Shown: positions 7,196-15,048, counted from the stretch's first letter. The stretch: 25,926 bases of DNA from DAOTWA01 sp034435955 (GCA_034435955.1 DAOTWA010000063.1:1-25926), one strand, 5' to 3'. The notes: generated by a model from the letters alone, not told the origin. Numbers and translations are program-made.

Positions 7196-7945
7196 TTACA
7201 TCTCCGCCAGGAGCTCCTGCACGCGCGGGTGATGGGCGTAAAAGCCGCGGTACTCCTCCGGCAGCATGGCGGCGATGCGACACATGATTTCATCGATGCA
7301 GCTCTTCTGCCACTCGTCGCGGTTGGCCCGGTCCAGCGGCGGCAGGGAGAACGGCCTGCCGAAGCGCACAGTGACGTGCGGGCGGCGCAGACGCCCGAGC
7401 ATACGGAAGACTTTCTCAGAACCGGCGATGGCCACCGGCACGATCGGCACGCGCGCGCGCTCCGCCAAAAAGACCACGCCCGGCTTTCCTTCCAGCAGGC
7501 GGCCCACTGAGCTGCGCGTACCTTCGGGAGCGATGCCCAACGCCACCCCCTTGGTGCGCAGCGCTTCCAGCGCGGCGCGCATGGCGGCGAAGTCGGCAAT
7601 GTCTCGATCTATCCAGATAATTTGCGCGGCGCGCAGAATCCAATAGAAAATGGGGTATTTCTTGTATTTGTTCGTCACTAGCGCGGTCACGTCATGGCGA
7701 TGGGGGATGACGAACAGGATGGGGATGTCCGCCCGGCTCATGTGATTGGTCGCCAGGATCACCGCCTGGCCCTCGGGTGGTACGTTTTCCAGACCCACAT
7801 ACTCGACGTCTACCAGCGTGTGGACCAGAAACTGGATAATCACCCTCAGCGCCTCGCGCTGCGATGCGGCTCGCCTCGCCAGGGTGAGCGCCTGCACATT
7901 CGAATGGTTGCTGCTTCCGGAGGTGTTCATCATCGTTTCGCGCAC
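7196..7945 (-). CDS. 1-acyl-sn-glycerol-3-phosphate acyltransferase (PlsC-type)
   Basis: A 249-residue protein with the PlsC/LPLAT blocks in order: block I NHMSRAD (His68, Asp73, the H-x4-D catalytic pair), block II around IIWIDRD (108-115), block III PEGTRS (140-145) and block IV VPIVPVAIAG (166-175). The reaction in the family is transfer of an acyl group to the sn-2 position of lysophosphatidic acid, giving phosphatidic acid at the cytoplasmic membrane face. No clear transmembrane helix apart from a hydrophobic stretch at about 35-45. The start is uncertain: GTG at 7945 or ATG at 7933/7930, none with a strong ribosome site. It lies 21 bp after the DedA gene in the same operon, consistent with a membrane-lipid role. 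Confidence 0.93.
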   Translation of the reverse strand: MRETMMNTSGSSNHSNVQALTLARRAASQREALRVIIQFLVHTLVDVEYVGLENVPPEGQAVILATNHMSRADIPILFVIPHRHDVTALVTNKYKKYPIFYWILRAAQIIWIDRDIADFAAMRAALEALRTKGVALGIAPEGTRSSVGRLLEGKPGVVFLAERARVPIVPVAIAGSEKVFRMLGRLRRPHVTVRFGRPFSLPPLDRANRDEWQKSCIDEIMCRIAAMLPEEYRGFYAHHPRVQELLAEM

Positions 7946-7966
7946 TTCATCTGGCCGTTCAGCCTT

Positions 7967-8623
7967 TCATTCAACCTCGGGCGAAGGCCGGCGACGGCCG
8001 CGCAAATATTCGATCACCGCCGGCATAACCGAGATCAGAATGATGGCGACGATTACGAACGAGAAGTTCCGCTTGACGAACGACAGGTTGCCGAAGAAAT
8101 ATCCCCCAAAAGTAAATAGCGCCGTCCAAATGATGCCGCCAAAGACGTTGTAACTGATGAACTTCCCATACGACATCTCGCCCACCCCTGCCACGAAAGG
8201 GGCAAACGTGCGGATGATCGGGATGAAGCGCGCCAGGAAAATGGTGATGCCACCGTGTTTCTCGTAAAATGTGTGGGTGCGCTCCAGGTACTCGCGCTTT
8301 AGAAAGCGAATATTATCGGTGAACACCCGCGGGCCGATGGCGTGTCCGATCCAGTAATTGGCCGTATCGCCCAACACTGCCGCGCCCGCCACCAGCAGCC
8401 ATAGAGGCAGAATGTGCAGGGGCGTGCTGTCCAGCGCAGCCAGGGTGCCGGCGGCGAAGAGCAGCGAGTCGCCCGGCAGGAAGGGGGTCACCACCAACCC
8501 GGTCTCGATAAAGATCACCAGGAAGATGAGCGCGTACGTCCAGCCCCCCACCTGAGTGATCAGCACACTCAGGTGTTTATCCAGATGTAAAAACAGGTCA
8601 ACGAAATACGTAATCAGTCCCAT
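7967..8623 (-). CDS. DedA family membrane protein (VTT domain)
   Basis: A 218-residue inner-membrane protein. It has the DedA/VTT landmarks ETGLVVTPFLPGDSLLFAAGTLA (about 41-63), GDTANYWIGHAIGPRVF, the re-entrant FLARFIPIIRTFAPFVAGVGEM segment with the conserved Arg residues, and a late helix pair at 155-205. Family knowledge: DedA proteins move or flip phospholipids, including undecaprenyl phosphate carriers, and depend on membrane potential. ATG at 8623 is supported by GAAGGA 5 bp upstream. It is in the middle of the long operon, 22 bp after the PrsW-like gene and 21 bp before the acyltransferase. Confidence 0.95.
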   Translation of the reverse strand: MGLITYFVDLFLHLDKHLSVLITQVGGWTYALIFLVIFIETGLVVTPFLPGDSLLFAAGTLAALDSTPLHILPLWLLVAGAAVLGDTANYWIGHAIGPRVFTDNIRFLKREYLERTHTFYEKHGGITIFLARFIPIIRTFAPFVAGVGEMSYGKFISYNVFGGIIWTALFTFGGYFFGNLSFVKRNFSFVIVAIILISVMPAVIEYLRGRRRPSPEVE

Positions 8624-8645
8624 CGGATTCCTTCATCATTCTTTT

Positions 8646-9902
8646 TTATTCAATCGAGCCGTTTCGGTCATCCGCAGGGACTGCTGCAGGCAATTCTTCT
8701 GCCGCCCGCAGGCTGAGGCTGCGGTTCAGACCGATCAGGATCACCAGTAAAACTACCGTCAGAATGACCAGCAGCGCAGGAGCCAACCAACCAGCTTGCA
8801 ACCCTGCCGGCAGGCTGACGCTGCGCACAGGCAGAAACGGCGCCAGGCCTATCGATAAGCTGACCAGATTCCACAGGCCGTGCAGCGCTACTGCCGCCAG
8901 GTAAGCCAGCACAGCGCGCATAAAATAGCCATCGCTCCAGGTCCTGGCCAGCGCCCAGCCAATTATACCCGCTGTGGTGACGTGCAGCAGGGCAGTTCCC
9001 GCCCGGGCCGCCGCCAGTCCGGCCCACATCTCCCCATTGGATTGGACGATGGCGGTCAGGCTCTCCACCAGCGCAAAACCGCCCCCGCAGATCAGCCCGA
9101 GGCTGAAACCCTGTTCTGGGCGCAGACCTTTACGCGCCAGCAGCCACAACGGCAGGGGTTTGAGCAGCTCTTCGATGAGCGGTATTCCGCCTGCGGCGAG
9201 GGCGACAACGGCAAACACCGCACCGGGCTGCTGCAGGATGGGCGCCAGGATGCGCTGAAGCGCTTCCGGGTCGGCTTGAGCGTTTGCCAGGCGCTGCGCC
9301 AGGCGGCTGAGCTCGTCCGCCAGGTCTGGTCGTGAGGTCAGATAAACTGCGATGCCCAAACCTGCCAGCACGACCAGCAAAATCTCGGCTGCCGCCGCCA
9401 GCAAGGGCGTGACTGCCAGGCTGAAGCCCAGCGCGCCCCAGGCCCTCTGCCCCGAGCCGGGAGAAAGATCGCGCATCCCAATGGAAACCAGCCAGAAGAT
9501 CGGTACGCCCACCGCCAGGATGTCCGCGGCCGGGAGCACCCAGCTCGCCAGGCGTGGATCGCCTGCTGCCAGGCTGCCAAACAACAGGGTGGCCGGCCAG
9601 ACGATGGCGGCGATCAGGCTGGCCGTGCGCCAGTCGGGAACGTGAGCCAGCCATTCCGGCTGCGGTCGGTTCAGCAGGCGCAGCAAGGCCAGCCAGGCGG
9701 AGGGGAAACACAGCACGCCAAGGATGGCAAGCACGCCCGCCAGACCGAGCATGCCGGCCGAGGCGCTGCCGCTGACGGCTCCCGCCAGCCAGAACAGACC
9801 CACAACACCCGCCCCGCCGAGCAGCAGCAGGACGGCGGCCAGGCTGAGCAGGAACTGCACGATGCTCGGCCAATGGATCGTCGTAGCGGTGCGGTTATCC
9901 AT
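8646..9902 (-). CDS. PrsW family intramembrane protease-like protein
   Basis: A 418-residue membrane protein with about ten hydrophobic segments. The C-terminal half carries the PrsW pattern: PLIEELLKPLPLWLL (Glu244, Glu245, Lys248), GGGFALVES (Glu280), a histidine in LLHVTTAGIIGWAL (His307) and ALHGLWN (His341, Asn345). In Bacillus, PrsW cuts the anti-sigma factor RsiW; the target here is unknown and no anti-sigma factor is encoded in the window. The N-terminal 200 residues are extra relative to PrsW and include a soluble stretch at about 190-220. It starts 3 bp after the stop of the DsbA/cyclophilin gene, so the two are tightly coupled in one operon. Confidence 0.85.
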   Translation of the reverse strand: MDNRTATTIHWPSIVQFLLSLAAVLLLLGGAGVVGLFWLAGAVSGSASAGMLGLAGVLAILGVLCFPSAWLALLRLLNRPQPEWLAHVPDWRTASLIAAIVWPATLLFGSLAAGDPRLASWVLPAADILAVGVPIFWLVSIGMRDLSPGSGQRAWGALGFSLAVTPLLAAAAEILLVVLAGLGIAVYLTSRPDLADELSRLAQRLANAQADPEALQRILAPILQQPGAVFAVVALAAGGIPLIEELLKPLPLWLLARKGLRPEQGFSLGLICGGGFALVESLTAIVQSNGEMWAGLAAARAGTALLHVTTAGIIGWALARTWSDGYFMRAVLAYLAAVALHGLWNLVSLSIGLAPFLPVRSVSLPAGLQAGWLAPALLVILTVVLLVILIGLNRSLSLRAAEELPAAVPADDRNGSIE

Positions 9903-9905
9903 GAG

Positions 9906-11132
9906 TTACTTTTCGGCGATGGTCACCTTGAGGATTTTATCGCCAGGGGGCAGCTCGCCGCCCTGGTCAGGATTGCGGGGAGTCAGCTTCTGCAGCACGT
10001 CCATGCCCTGCACCACCTGGCCGAAGATGGTGTACTTGCCGTTCAGGTCAGGCGCTGGGCCGTAGGTGATGAAAAACTGGCTTCCGTTCGAATCCGCGCC
10101 GGCGTTGGCCATGCCCACCACGCCTTCACGGTCGAATTTCAGGCTGGGGTCAATCTCGTTGCTGAAGGCGTATCCCGGCCCACCGTAACCGGTGCCGGAA
10201 GGATCGCCCGTCTGGGCCACGAAGCCGGGCAGAACGCGATGAAAGGGGACCCCGTCGAACCAGCCGTGACGGGCCAGGAAGACGAAGCTGTTCACCGCCA
10301 TGGGCGCCTTATCGGGATAGAGCTGCAGAACTACGTCGCCCTTATCGGTCTCGAGCGTGGCCAGATACTGCTTGTGAGGATCGATGCTCATCGGCGGGCA
10401 TTCGGTGAACTGCCGTTCCTGCAGGCTGGTCAGCTTGACGATGGCATCCAGACTTTGCAGGTCGCGCGGGCCCTGGTAGATCTTGCCGTTGATCAGCACA
10501 AAGGGCGTGCCGGGCAGGCCGATGCGCTCGGCTTCCTGCTGCGCATTTTTAATTTTGGCGGCCACGGTTTCGCTCTTCAGATCGGCCGCGAATTTCTTCT
10601 CATCCAGTCCCAAACCGGCGGCCTGCTGGATCACCCAAGTCTCGAACTGATCAGGAGTCTGGCCTGCCCAGTCCTGCTGTTTGGCGAACAGCAGGTTGTG
10701 CATTTCCCAGAACTTTTTCTGCAGTCCGGCGGCTTCGGCCGCCTGAGCGGCGATCACCGCCTTATCATGGCTGCTGATCGGGAAATACCGGAAGACGACG
10801 CGCACATCCTGTGGATATTCCTTGGTGAGTTGCGCCAACACGGGCGCAAGCTGCGCGCAGTATGGTCACTGAAAATCGCTATATTCGAGGAAAGTGACTC
10901 TCGGGTTTGTCGCGCCGCTGACCCAATCGCTGGCACCGACCGGCGGGAAAAGGGACGCCTCGGTAGGGCCAGGGGTGGGCAGAATGCTGACCACCGTGCA
11001 GCCTGGCGCGTTTTTCGCCTGCGTTCCCGTAGGTTGAGGCGTGGGCGGCGCCGTCGGCCTGGGGCTTGCCGCCTGGCAGGCGGAAAGGGCGAGGCCGGCC
11101 AGCAGGGCGATGGAAATCCACAGTTTGCGCAT
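9906..11132 (-). CDS. Probable selenoprotein: DsbA-like thioredoxin-fold lipoprotein fused to cyclophilin (TGA 10866-10868 read as Sec)
   Basis: One frame of 408 sense codons plus stop with a single internal TGA at codon 89. Residues 1-19 form a lipoprotein signal (lipobox LSAC, Cys19), followed by a Pro/Thr-rich linker. Residues about 70-240 are a DsbA/Thioredoxin_4 domain: FLEYSDFQ-U-PYC, where homologues have CPYC, with the helical insert and the cis-proline loop LPGTPFVLING. Residues about 255-408 are a cyclophilin (GWFDGVPFHRVLPGF, GSQFFITYG, FGQVVQGMDVL). An SECIS-like hairpin follows the TGA (separate entry). The product would be a membrane-anchored extracytoplasmic foldase joining thiol-disulfide exchange with proline isomerisation. 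It is 17 bp after tmk and 3 bp before the PrsW-like gene. Without recoding, annotation splits it into 10866..11132 and a GTG-started 9906..10841. The alternative is a Cys-to-stop mutation or sequencing error. Confidence 0.85.
10830..10849 (-). promoter_or_regulatory. SECIS-like hairpin for selenocysteine insertion
   Basis: In the mRNA, UUGCGCC and GGCGCAA form a perfect 7-bp stem with the 6-base loop CGUGUU. The loop begins 23 bases after the UGA codon at 10866-10868, and its second base is G. Bacterial SECIS elements are known to sit just after the UGA inside the coding region, with an apical loop carrying a G at its first or second position at about this distance; the E. coli fdhF loop is similarly placed. 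A bulged C lets the stem grow by two more pairs (10851-10852 with 10828-10829). A weaker competing stem, GCGCA/UGCGC, exists just upstream. Confidence 0.75.
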
Positions 11133-11149
11133 TCGATCACCTTCGATAT

Positions 11150-11788
11150 TTAGGATTTCTGAGTGGCTATCTTTATGTTCAGACGTTGCGAAACGGCCCG
11201 CAGCATATCGGCCTGCACCAGCTCGGGCGGGCGGTTCGCTTCGATGATGACCCAGCGCTGCGGCTCTTCGCGCGCCATCTCGAGATAGCCCTGGCGCACC
11301 CGCCGGTAGAACTCCAGATCATAAGCGTCCATACGATTCCACTCGCTGGCGGTGCGGCGGCGGCGCAGCCCCACCTCCACGTCCACGTCGAACAGGAGGG
11401 TCAGGTCGGGTTTCAGACCGCCGGTGGCGAAATCCACGATCCGGCGCAGCTCCTGCAGATCGCGCTGGTAGCCATAGCCCTGGTACGCCAGGGTCGAATC
11501 GGCGTAACGGTCCGAGACGACCACCTTGCCGGCCGCCAGAGCAGGACGGATAACCTCATCCACCAGTTGGGCGCGCGCCGCCTGGAATAGCAGGATCTCG
11601 GTGCGCTGCTGCATGGCCGTGTTCTCCAGACGGGTGAGCAGCACCTCGCGAATCTGGTCGCCAATCGAGGTGCCGCCTGGCTCGCGCGTGGCGACCACGT
11701 CATAACCCGCCCGGCGCAGGTGCTCGACCAGGGGCTCCATTTGCGAGGTCTTGCCGCTGCCCTCCGAGCCTTCAAGGGTGATGAACAT
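11150..11788 (-). CDS. tmk: Thymidylate kinase
   Basis: A 212-residue enzyme that phosphorylates dTMP to dTDP with ATP in the cytoplasm. It has the P-loop GSEGSGKTSQ (about 7-16), the substrate-binding TREPGGTSIGDQIRE, the SDRYADSTLAYQGYG segment with the conserved Asp-Arg-Tyr, and an arginine-rich LID stretch (RRRRTASEWNRMDAYDLEFYRRVR). Length is normal for the family. ATG at 11788 is preferred; a TTG at 11794 would overlap the upstream stop codon by four bases, so the gene is coupled to the R3H/AAA gene either way. It precedes the DsbA/cyclophilin gene by 17 bp. Confidence 0.96.
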   Translation of the reverse strand: MFITLEGSEGSGKTSQMEPLVEHLRRAGYDVVATREPGGTSIGDQIREVLLTRLENTAMQQRTEILLFQAARAQLVDEVIRPALAAGKVVVSDRYADSTLAYQGYGYQRDLQELRRIVDFATGGLKPDLTLLFDVDVEVGLRRRRTASEWNRMDAYDLEFYRRVRQGYLEMAREEPQRWVIIEANRPPELVQADMLRAVSQRLNIKIATQKS

Positions 11789-11790
11789 GA

Positions 11791-13416
11791 TCAATCCCGA
11801 TAGATTCTTACCCGTCGATTGGGCTCTTTGCCGTACGAGTGGGAGATCAACTGCGCCTGACGGGCCATCTCGTGCTGCATGCGGCGGATGGCGGCCGAAG
11901 CTGGCGGCAGATCGAAGAAGCGCTCGCCGTTCAACACGGCGTCAATGGCGGCCTGTGTCTGCAGGGTGTAATCCTCCCAATTCCCCTGCGGGGAACTTTC
12001 CTCTGGCAGGTTGAACAGGTCAGCCAGGAACTGCTCCATCTGGTTGACGGTGTTAGAGCGCAGCACGTAAATGGGCATGCCGCGCTGCTCGGCATCCAGG
12101 ATAGTCTGCTGACGGCTGCGGTAATAAGCCCGCAGGGTGATCAATACCTGCGCATCGGCAATGTCGCGCATCACCAGAGCGGGTACGCCCAACCGCTTGG
12201 CGGCCTGCATCAGCCGGTTGCGGGCCACACCGTATGGATAGATGCGCACTGGCTGGAGTGAGACTTCGCCATTGGCCGATGACGCGCTCGGGGTAGTCTC
12301 GACCCGGGCGGCGTTCTGCCTCGCCGCCGGGCTATAAACCCCGCGCTGACTGAAGGGCAGCTCGCTCCCGCCGTTGCGCCGCGCTCCCTGTACGGCCGGT
12401 CGCAGGGCGTACGGCTGGCTGGGCTTCTCGATGTGAATCTGGTTGTTCTCGTCGCGGTAGCGGATCTCCGGCTGGAGCGGATAGCCGCGTACCAGCGCGT
12501 CGACCGCCGCGGCCACATCCGGGTGAACGGCCAGCCGATCGCGCTCCTGGATCTCGATCAGCACGTCGAACGTGGGCGGCGCGCGGCGCTCCAGCACGGT
12601 CTTCTGCGTGCCTCGCCTGCGGGCCTCTTCGTCTGACAGGGTGACCGATTCGATTCCGCCCACCAGGTCCGAGAGGGTCGGGTTGAGCAGCAGATTCTCC
12701 AGGCTGTTGCCATGGGCGGTGCCGATCAGTTGCACCCCGCGCTCGGCGATGGTGCGCGCGGCAGCGGCCTCCAGCTCGCGGCCGATCTCGTCGATCACGA
12801 TCACCTCAGGGTTGTGGTTTTCCACCGCCTCGATCATCACCTCGTGCTGCAGGGAAGGCGTGGCCACCTGCATACGCCGCGCCTTGCCCACCGCTGGATG
12901 GGGTACGTCTCCATCGCCGCCGATCTCGTTCGAGGTGTCCACGATGATCACCCGTTTGGTCTCGGCCAGGATGCGGGCGGCTTCGCGCAGCATCGTCGTC
13001 TTACCGATGCCTGGCCGGCCCAGCAGCAGCAGGCTCTTGCCCGATTCGATCAGGTCCTGGATGATATCGATGGTGCCATAAACCGCGCGCCCAACCCGGC
13101 AGGTCAGCCCAACAATATGGCCGTGGCGGTTGCGGATGGCCGAGATACGGTGCAGGGTGCGCTCCAGGCCGGCGCGGTTGTCCGCATCGAACTCGCCGAT
13201 GCGTTCGATCAGGTAGTCGATATCAGCCCGGGTGACTTCCTCCTCGCAGAGCACCACCTCACTGTCGACGAAGCGGGCCGTGGGCTGGCGCCCCAGGTCG
13301 AGGATGATTTCAAGCAGGTTATCGCTGTTATTGACTCGGTTGACCGCCTCCACAACTCTGGGAGGTAACACCCCCAAAAGTGCATGCAGGTCGTCTGTTA
13401 TTCTACGTTGTGTCAT
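11791..13416 (-). CDS. AAA ATPase with R3H nucleic-acid-binding domain (Ycf45/SpoIIIAA-like)
   Basis: A 541-residue protein. Residues about 110-330 are a RecA/AAA-like ATPase close to Ycf45 and SpoIIIAA: Walker A GRPGIGKTT (133-141), VDTSNEIGGDGDVPHPAVGKARRM (159-182), and Walker B VIVIDEIG (205-212), followed by GTAHGNSLENLL. A linker at about 370-395 is low in structure. The C-terminus has a Rossmann-like segment (RLGVPALVMRDIADAQVLITLRAYY) and ends with an R3H motif (LPPASAAIRRMQHEMARQAQ, then SHSYGKEPNRRVRIY), which binds single-stranded nucleic acid. Cytoplasmic. The cellular role of the family is unclear. It is the first gene of the long minus-strand operon, with a good promoter 45-72 bp upstream. 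Confidence 0.93.
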   Translation of the reverse strand: MTQRRITDDLHALLGVLPPRVVEAVNRVNNSDNLLEIILDLGRQPTARFVDSEVVLCEEEVTRADIDYLIERIGEFDADNRAGLERTLHRISAIRNRHGHIVGLTCRVGRAVYGTIDIIQDLIESGKSLLLLGRPGIGKTTMLREAARILAETKRVIIVDTSNEIGGDGDVPHPAVGKARRMQVATPSLQHEVMIEAVENHNPEVIVIDEIGRELEAAAARTIAERGVQLIGTAHGNSLENLLLNPTLSDLVGGIESVTLSDEEARRRGTQKTVLERRAPPTFDVLIEIQERDRLAVHPDVAAAVDALVRGYPLQPEIRYRDENNQIHIEKPSQPYALRPAVQGARRNGGSELPFSQRGVYSPAARQNAARVETTPSASSANGEVSLQPVRIYPYGVARNRLMQAAKRLGVPALVMRDIADAQVLITLRAYYRSRQQTILDAEQRGMPIYVLRSNTVNQMEQFLADLFNLPEESSPQGNWEDYTLQTQAAIDAVLNGERFFDLPPASAAIRRMQHEMARQAQLISHSYGKEPNRRVRIYRD

Positions 13417-13459
13417 AAACTACAATCTTACTCTTCCTTACTTAAATGCTCTTTCTTAA

Positions 13460-13488
13460 ATTATAATGAGTCTTCCATCGATGGTAAA
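13460..13488 (-). promoter_or_regulatory. Promoter of the R3H-tmk-selenoprotein operon
   Basis: On the minus strand TTTACC (13488-13483), 17 bp, then a perfect TATAAT (13465-13460). The ATG of the R3H gene lies 44 bp downstream. It starts just after the terminator of the pdx operon, so the long operon has its own promoter. Confidence 0.65.
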
Positions 13489-13498
13489 GCCGCTCTTT

Positions 13499-13525
13499 GA
13501 AAAGGGCCGGTCATCAGGCCGGCCC
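13499..13525 (-). terminator. Intrinsic terminator of the pdxS-pdxT operon
   Basis: On the minus strand GGGCCGG and CCGGCCC form a perfect 7-bp stem with an 8-base loop, directly followed by TTTT. The stop codon TGA (13516-13514) of the preceding gene lies inside the loop, so the hairpin overlaps the end of the coding region. Confidence 0.8.
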
Positions 13526-14464
13526 ATCGCTTTTGGTCGATTTCACGTGCACCAGCGGCGCGGTGGGCTCGGCATGCCCATTTTCCAGCGCTGGTACGCG
13601 CAGCGGTTGAACAGCGCGCTTGGTCACCGCCAGGTGTTTGACCAACACCGCCTGGCGCGGGCCCACTTCCAGGTCCAGCTCCTCGAGGGCCGATTCCAGC
13701 CAGGCCTGATACGAGCGCACGCACAGATAGACCGGTCGGCCGCGCCTGTGCGGCACCGCGCGCAGCAAATCGACCAGCAAGCCCGCCGCGTCCGGCGTGG
13801 TGGGGTGGATGAAAGGCTGCACCCAGATGCCGCGCGGTCCGTAAACCAGGTCGGCGTAGGCCAGCAGCTCGCCCTGACGCCGGCAGACCAACCCACGCAG
13901 GCGCGAGCTGGTCAGCGCCTCGACGGGCTGCACCAGGCCCGGCACCACCGACTGGTACAGCGAACCGACCGCCACGCTGTCAAGCGGGTTGGCTGGCCGC
14001 CAGTTGCCCTCGGGGGTTTCATCCCCCTCTCCGCTGTGCTTCCAGATGCGCTGCCAGGCGTAAATGGAGAAGGCCGCCTGCCGCAGCGCAGAGAAGGCGC
14101 CGGAATGCTCCTCCACTTCCGCCAGCAGGTGGTAGGCCCCCCAGTAGCCGGCCTGAGTGGTGAGATGCTCGATCAACAACGGAAGCTCGGGTGATTCCTG
14201 CGCGCTCCTGGGGGCCAGGTACACCAGGTGGGCCGAGCGCGAGCCCAGCGGGTAGCGGATTTGCCCTAAAAAGGTCGGCAGACCGTCTTCAGGGACGCAC
14301 ACGCCCGTGTACGTGGCGTTGACCGGGTTCAGGTGCGAGAGCAGAGAACCCGCGCCCAGCGTCTCGCCGCGCGTAAGGAACAGGATGCTGTCCAGTGGAA
14401 GCACCTGTCTCCGGTAGCGGTAAAGGGTGGGCAAGTCTTGCCAGCCCAGCGAATGGACGTTTAT
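13514..14464 (-). CDS. Hypothetical protein, possibly GNAT-like, third gene of the pdx operon
   Basis: About 316 residues, start uncertain. The frame is open far upstream (to 14821), but that part overlaps pdxT and is a shadow. The protein-like sequence begins at about INVHSLGWQDLPTLYRYRRQVLPLDS. No ATG, GTG or well-placed TTG precedes it; an ATA overlapping the pdxT stop codon (ATAA, 14464-14461) or TTG at 14434 are the candidates. The segment LLIEHLTTQAGYWGAYHLLAEVEEHSGAFSALRQAAFSIYAWQRIW looks like the core of a GNAT acetyltransferase. A second half (about 175-290, SSRLRGLVCRRQGELLAYADLVYGPRGIWVQPFIHP) repeats the same beta-rich style, so a tandem GNAT fold is possible. The end is embedded in the operon terminator. 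Confidence 0.6.
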   Translation of the reverse strand: MNVHSLGWQDLPTLYRYRRQVLPLDSILFLTRGETLGAGSLLSHLNPVNATYTGVCVPEDGLPTFLGQIRYPLGSRSAHLVYLAPRSAQESPELPLLIEHLTTQAGYWGAYHLLAEVEEHSGAFSALRQAAFSIYAWQRIWKHSGEGDETPEGNWRPANPLDSVAVGSLYQSVVPGLVQPVEALTSSRLRGLVCRRQGELLAYADLVYGPRGIWVQPFIHPTTPDAAGLLVDLLRAVPHRRGRPVYLCVRSYQAWLESALEELDLEVGPRQAVLVKHLAVTKRAVQPLRVPALENGHAEPTAPLVHVKSTKSDGPA

Positions 14465-15039
14465 CTGGCCAACTCCAGGAAGTAACGGTGGAAACGGTCG
14501 TCGCTGGTGAGCTCGGGGTGAAAGGAGGTCGCCAGCAGCCGGCCCTGCCGGGCTGCCACTACGCGTCCATCTTCGAGCCGGGCCAGCGCTTCCGCTTCCC
14601 CAAAGACCTTCTCGATCAGCGGCGCGCGGATGAAGACGGCGTGGAAGGGCCGCCGCCCGTCGCCAATCGCGCTCAATGCAGGCACCTCCAGGTCGGTCTC
14701 GAAACTGGCGATCTGGCGCCCGAAGGCATTGCGCTCCACGGTGATGTCCATGATACCAAGCAGGGGCTGATGGCGCCGGGCATCCTTTGAAAGGAAGATG
14801 GCCCCCGCGCAGGTGCCCCAAATGGCCTTCCTCTGGCCAAAATCACGCAGCGGCTCGATCAGTCCAAAATCGGTGGCCAGTTTGCCGATGGTGGTGGATT
14901 CGCCGCCAGGGATGATCAGCCCGTCGAGACCATCCAACTGCTCGGGCAGGCGCACTTCCCGCGCCTCCACGCCAATGCGCCGCAACATTGCCAGGTGCTC
15001 GATAAAGTCGCCCTGTAGAGCTAAAACGCCGATCCTCAT
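14461..15039 (-). CDS. pdxT: Pyridoxal 5'-phosphate synthase glutaminase subunit
   Basis: A 192-residue class I glutamine amidotransferase, the full length of the family. It has PGGES (44-48), the nucleophile in GTCAGAIFLS (Cys77) and the His174/Glu176 pair in SFHPELTSDDRFHRYFL. It hydrolyses glutamine and passes ammonia to PdxS in the dodecamer-based PLP synthase complex, the deoxyxylulose-independent route to vitamin B6. It follows pdxS by 9 bp and runs into the next gene with overlapping codons. ATG at 15039 gives the normal MRIGVLALQGDFIEH start. Confidence 0.97.
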   Translation of the reverse strand: MRIGVLALQGDFIEHLAMLRRIGVEAREVRLPEQLDGLDGLIIPGGESTTIGKLATDFGLIEPLRDFGQRKAIWGTCAGAIFLSKDARRHQPLLGIMDITVERNAFGRQIASFETDLEVPALSAIGDGRRPFHAVFIRAPLIEKVFGEAEALARLEDGRVVAARQGRLLATSFHPELTSDDRFHRYFLELAR

Positions 15040-15048
15040 AGCTCAAGC

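Noticed and set aside
10809..10818. DnaA-box-like TGTGGATAT
   Set aside because: A single imperfect box inside the coding region, with no neighbours; chance.
10866..11132. A separate small lipoprotein gene ending at the TGA, with a second gene starting at GTG 10841
   Set aside because: The two parts are in the same frame, together form one complete DsbA-like domain, and the TGA sits on the active-site cysteine. GTG 10841 would start inside the active-site helix and has no ribosome site.
9642..11153. Plus-strand frame of 503 codons opposite the PrsW-like and DsbA/cyclophilin genes
   Set aside because: It is an antisense shadow: the minus strand carries clear protein families, while this frame has no motif and a His/Gln/Arg-rich composition.
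13514..14821. A 435-residue version of the third pdx-operon gene
   Set aside because: The first 119 codons lie over pdxT in another frame and have the proline/arginine-rich look of a shadow frame.
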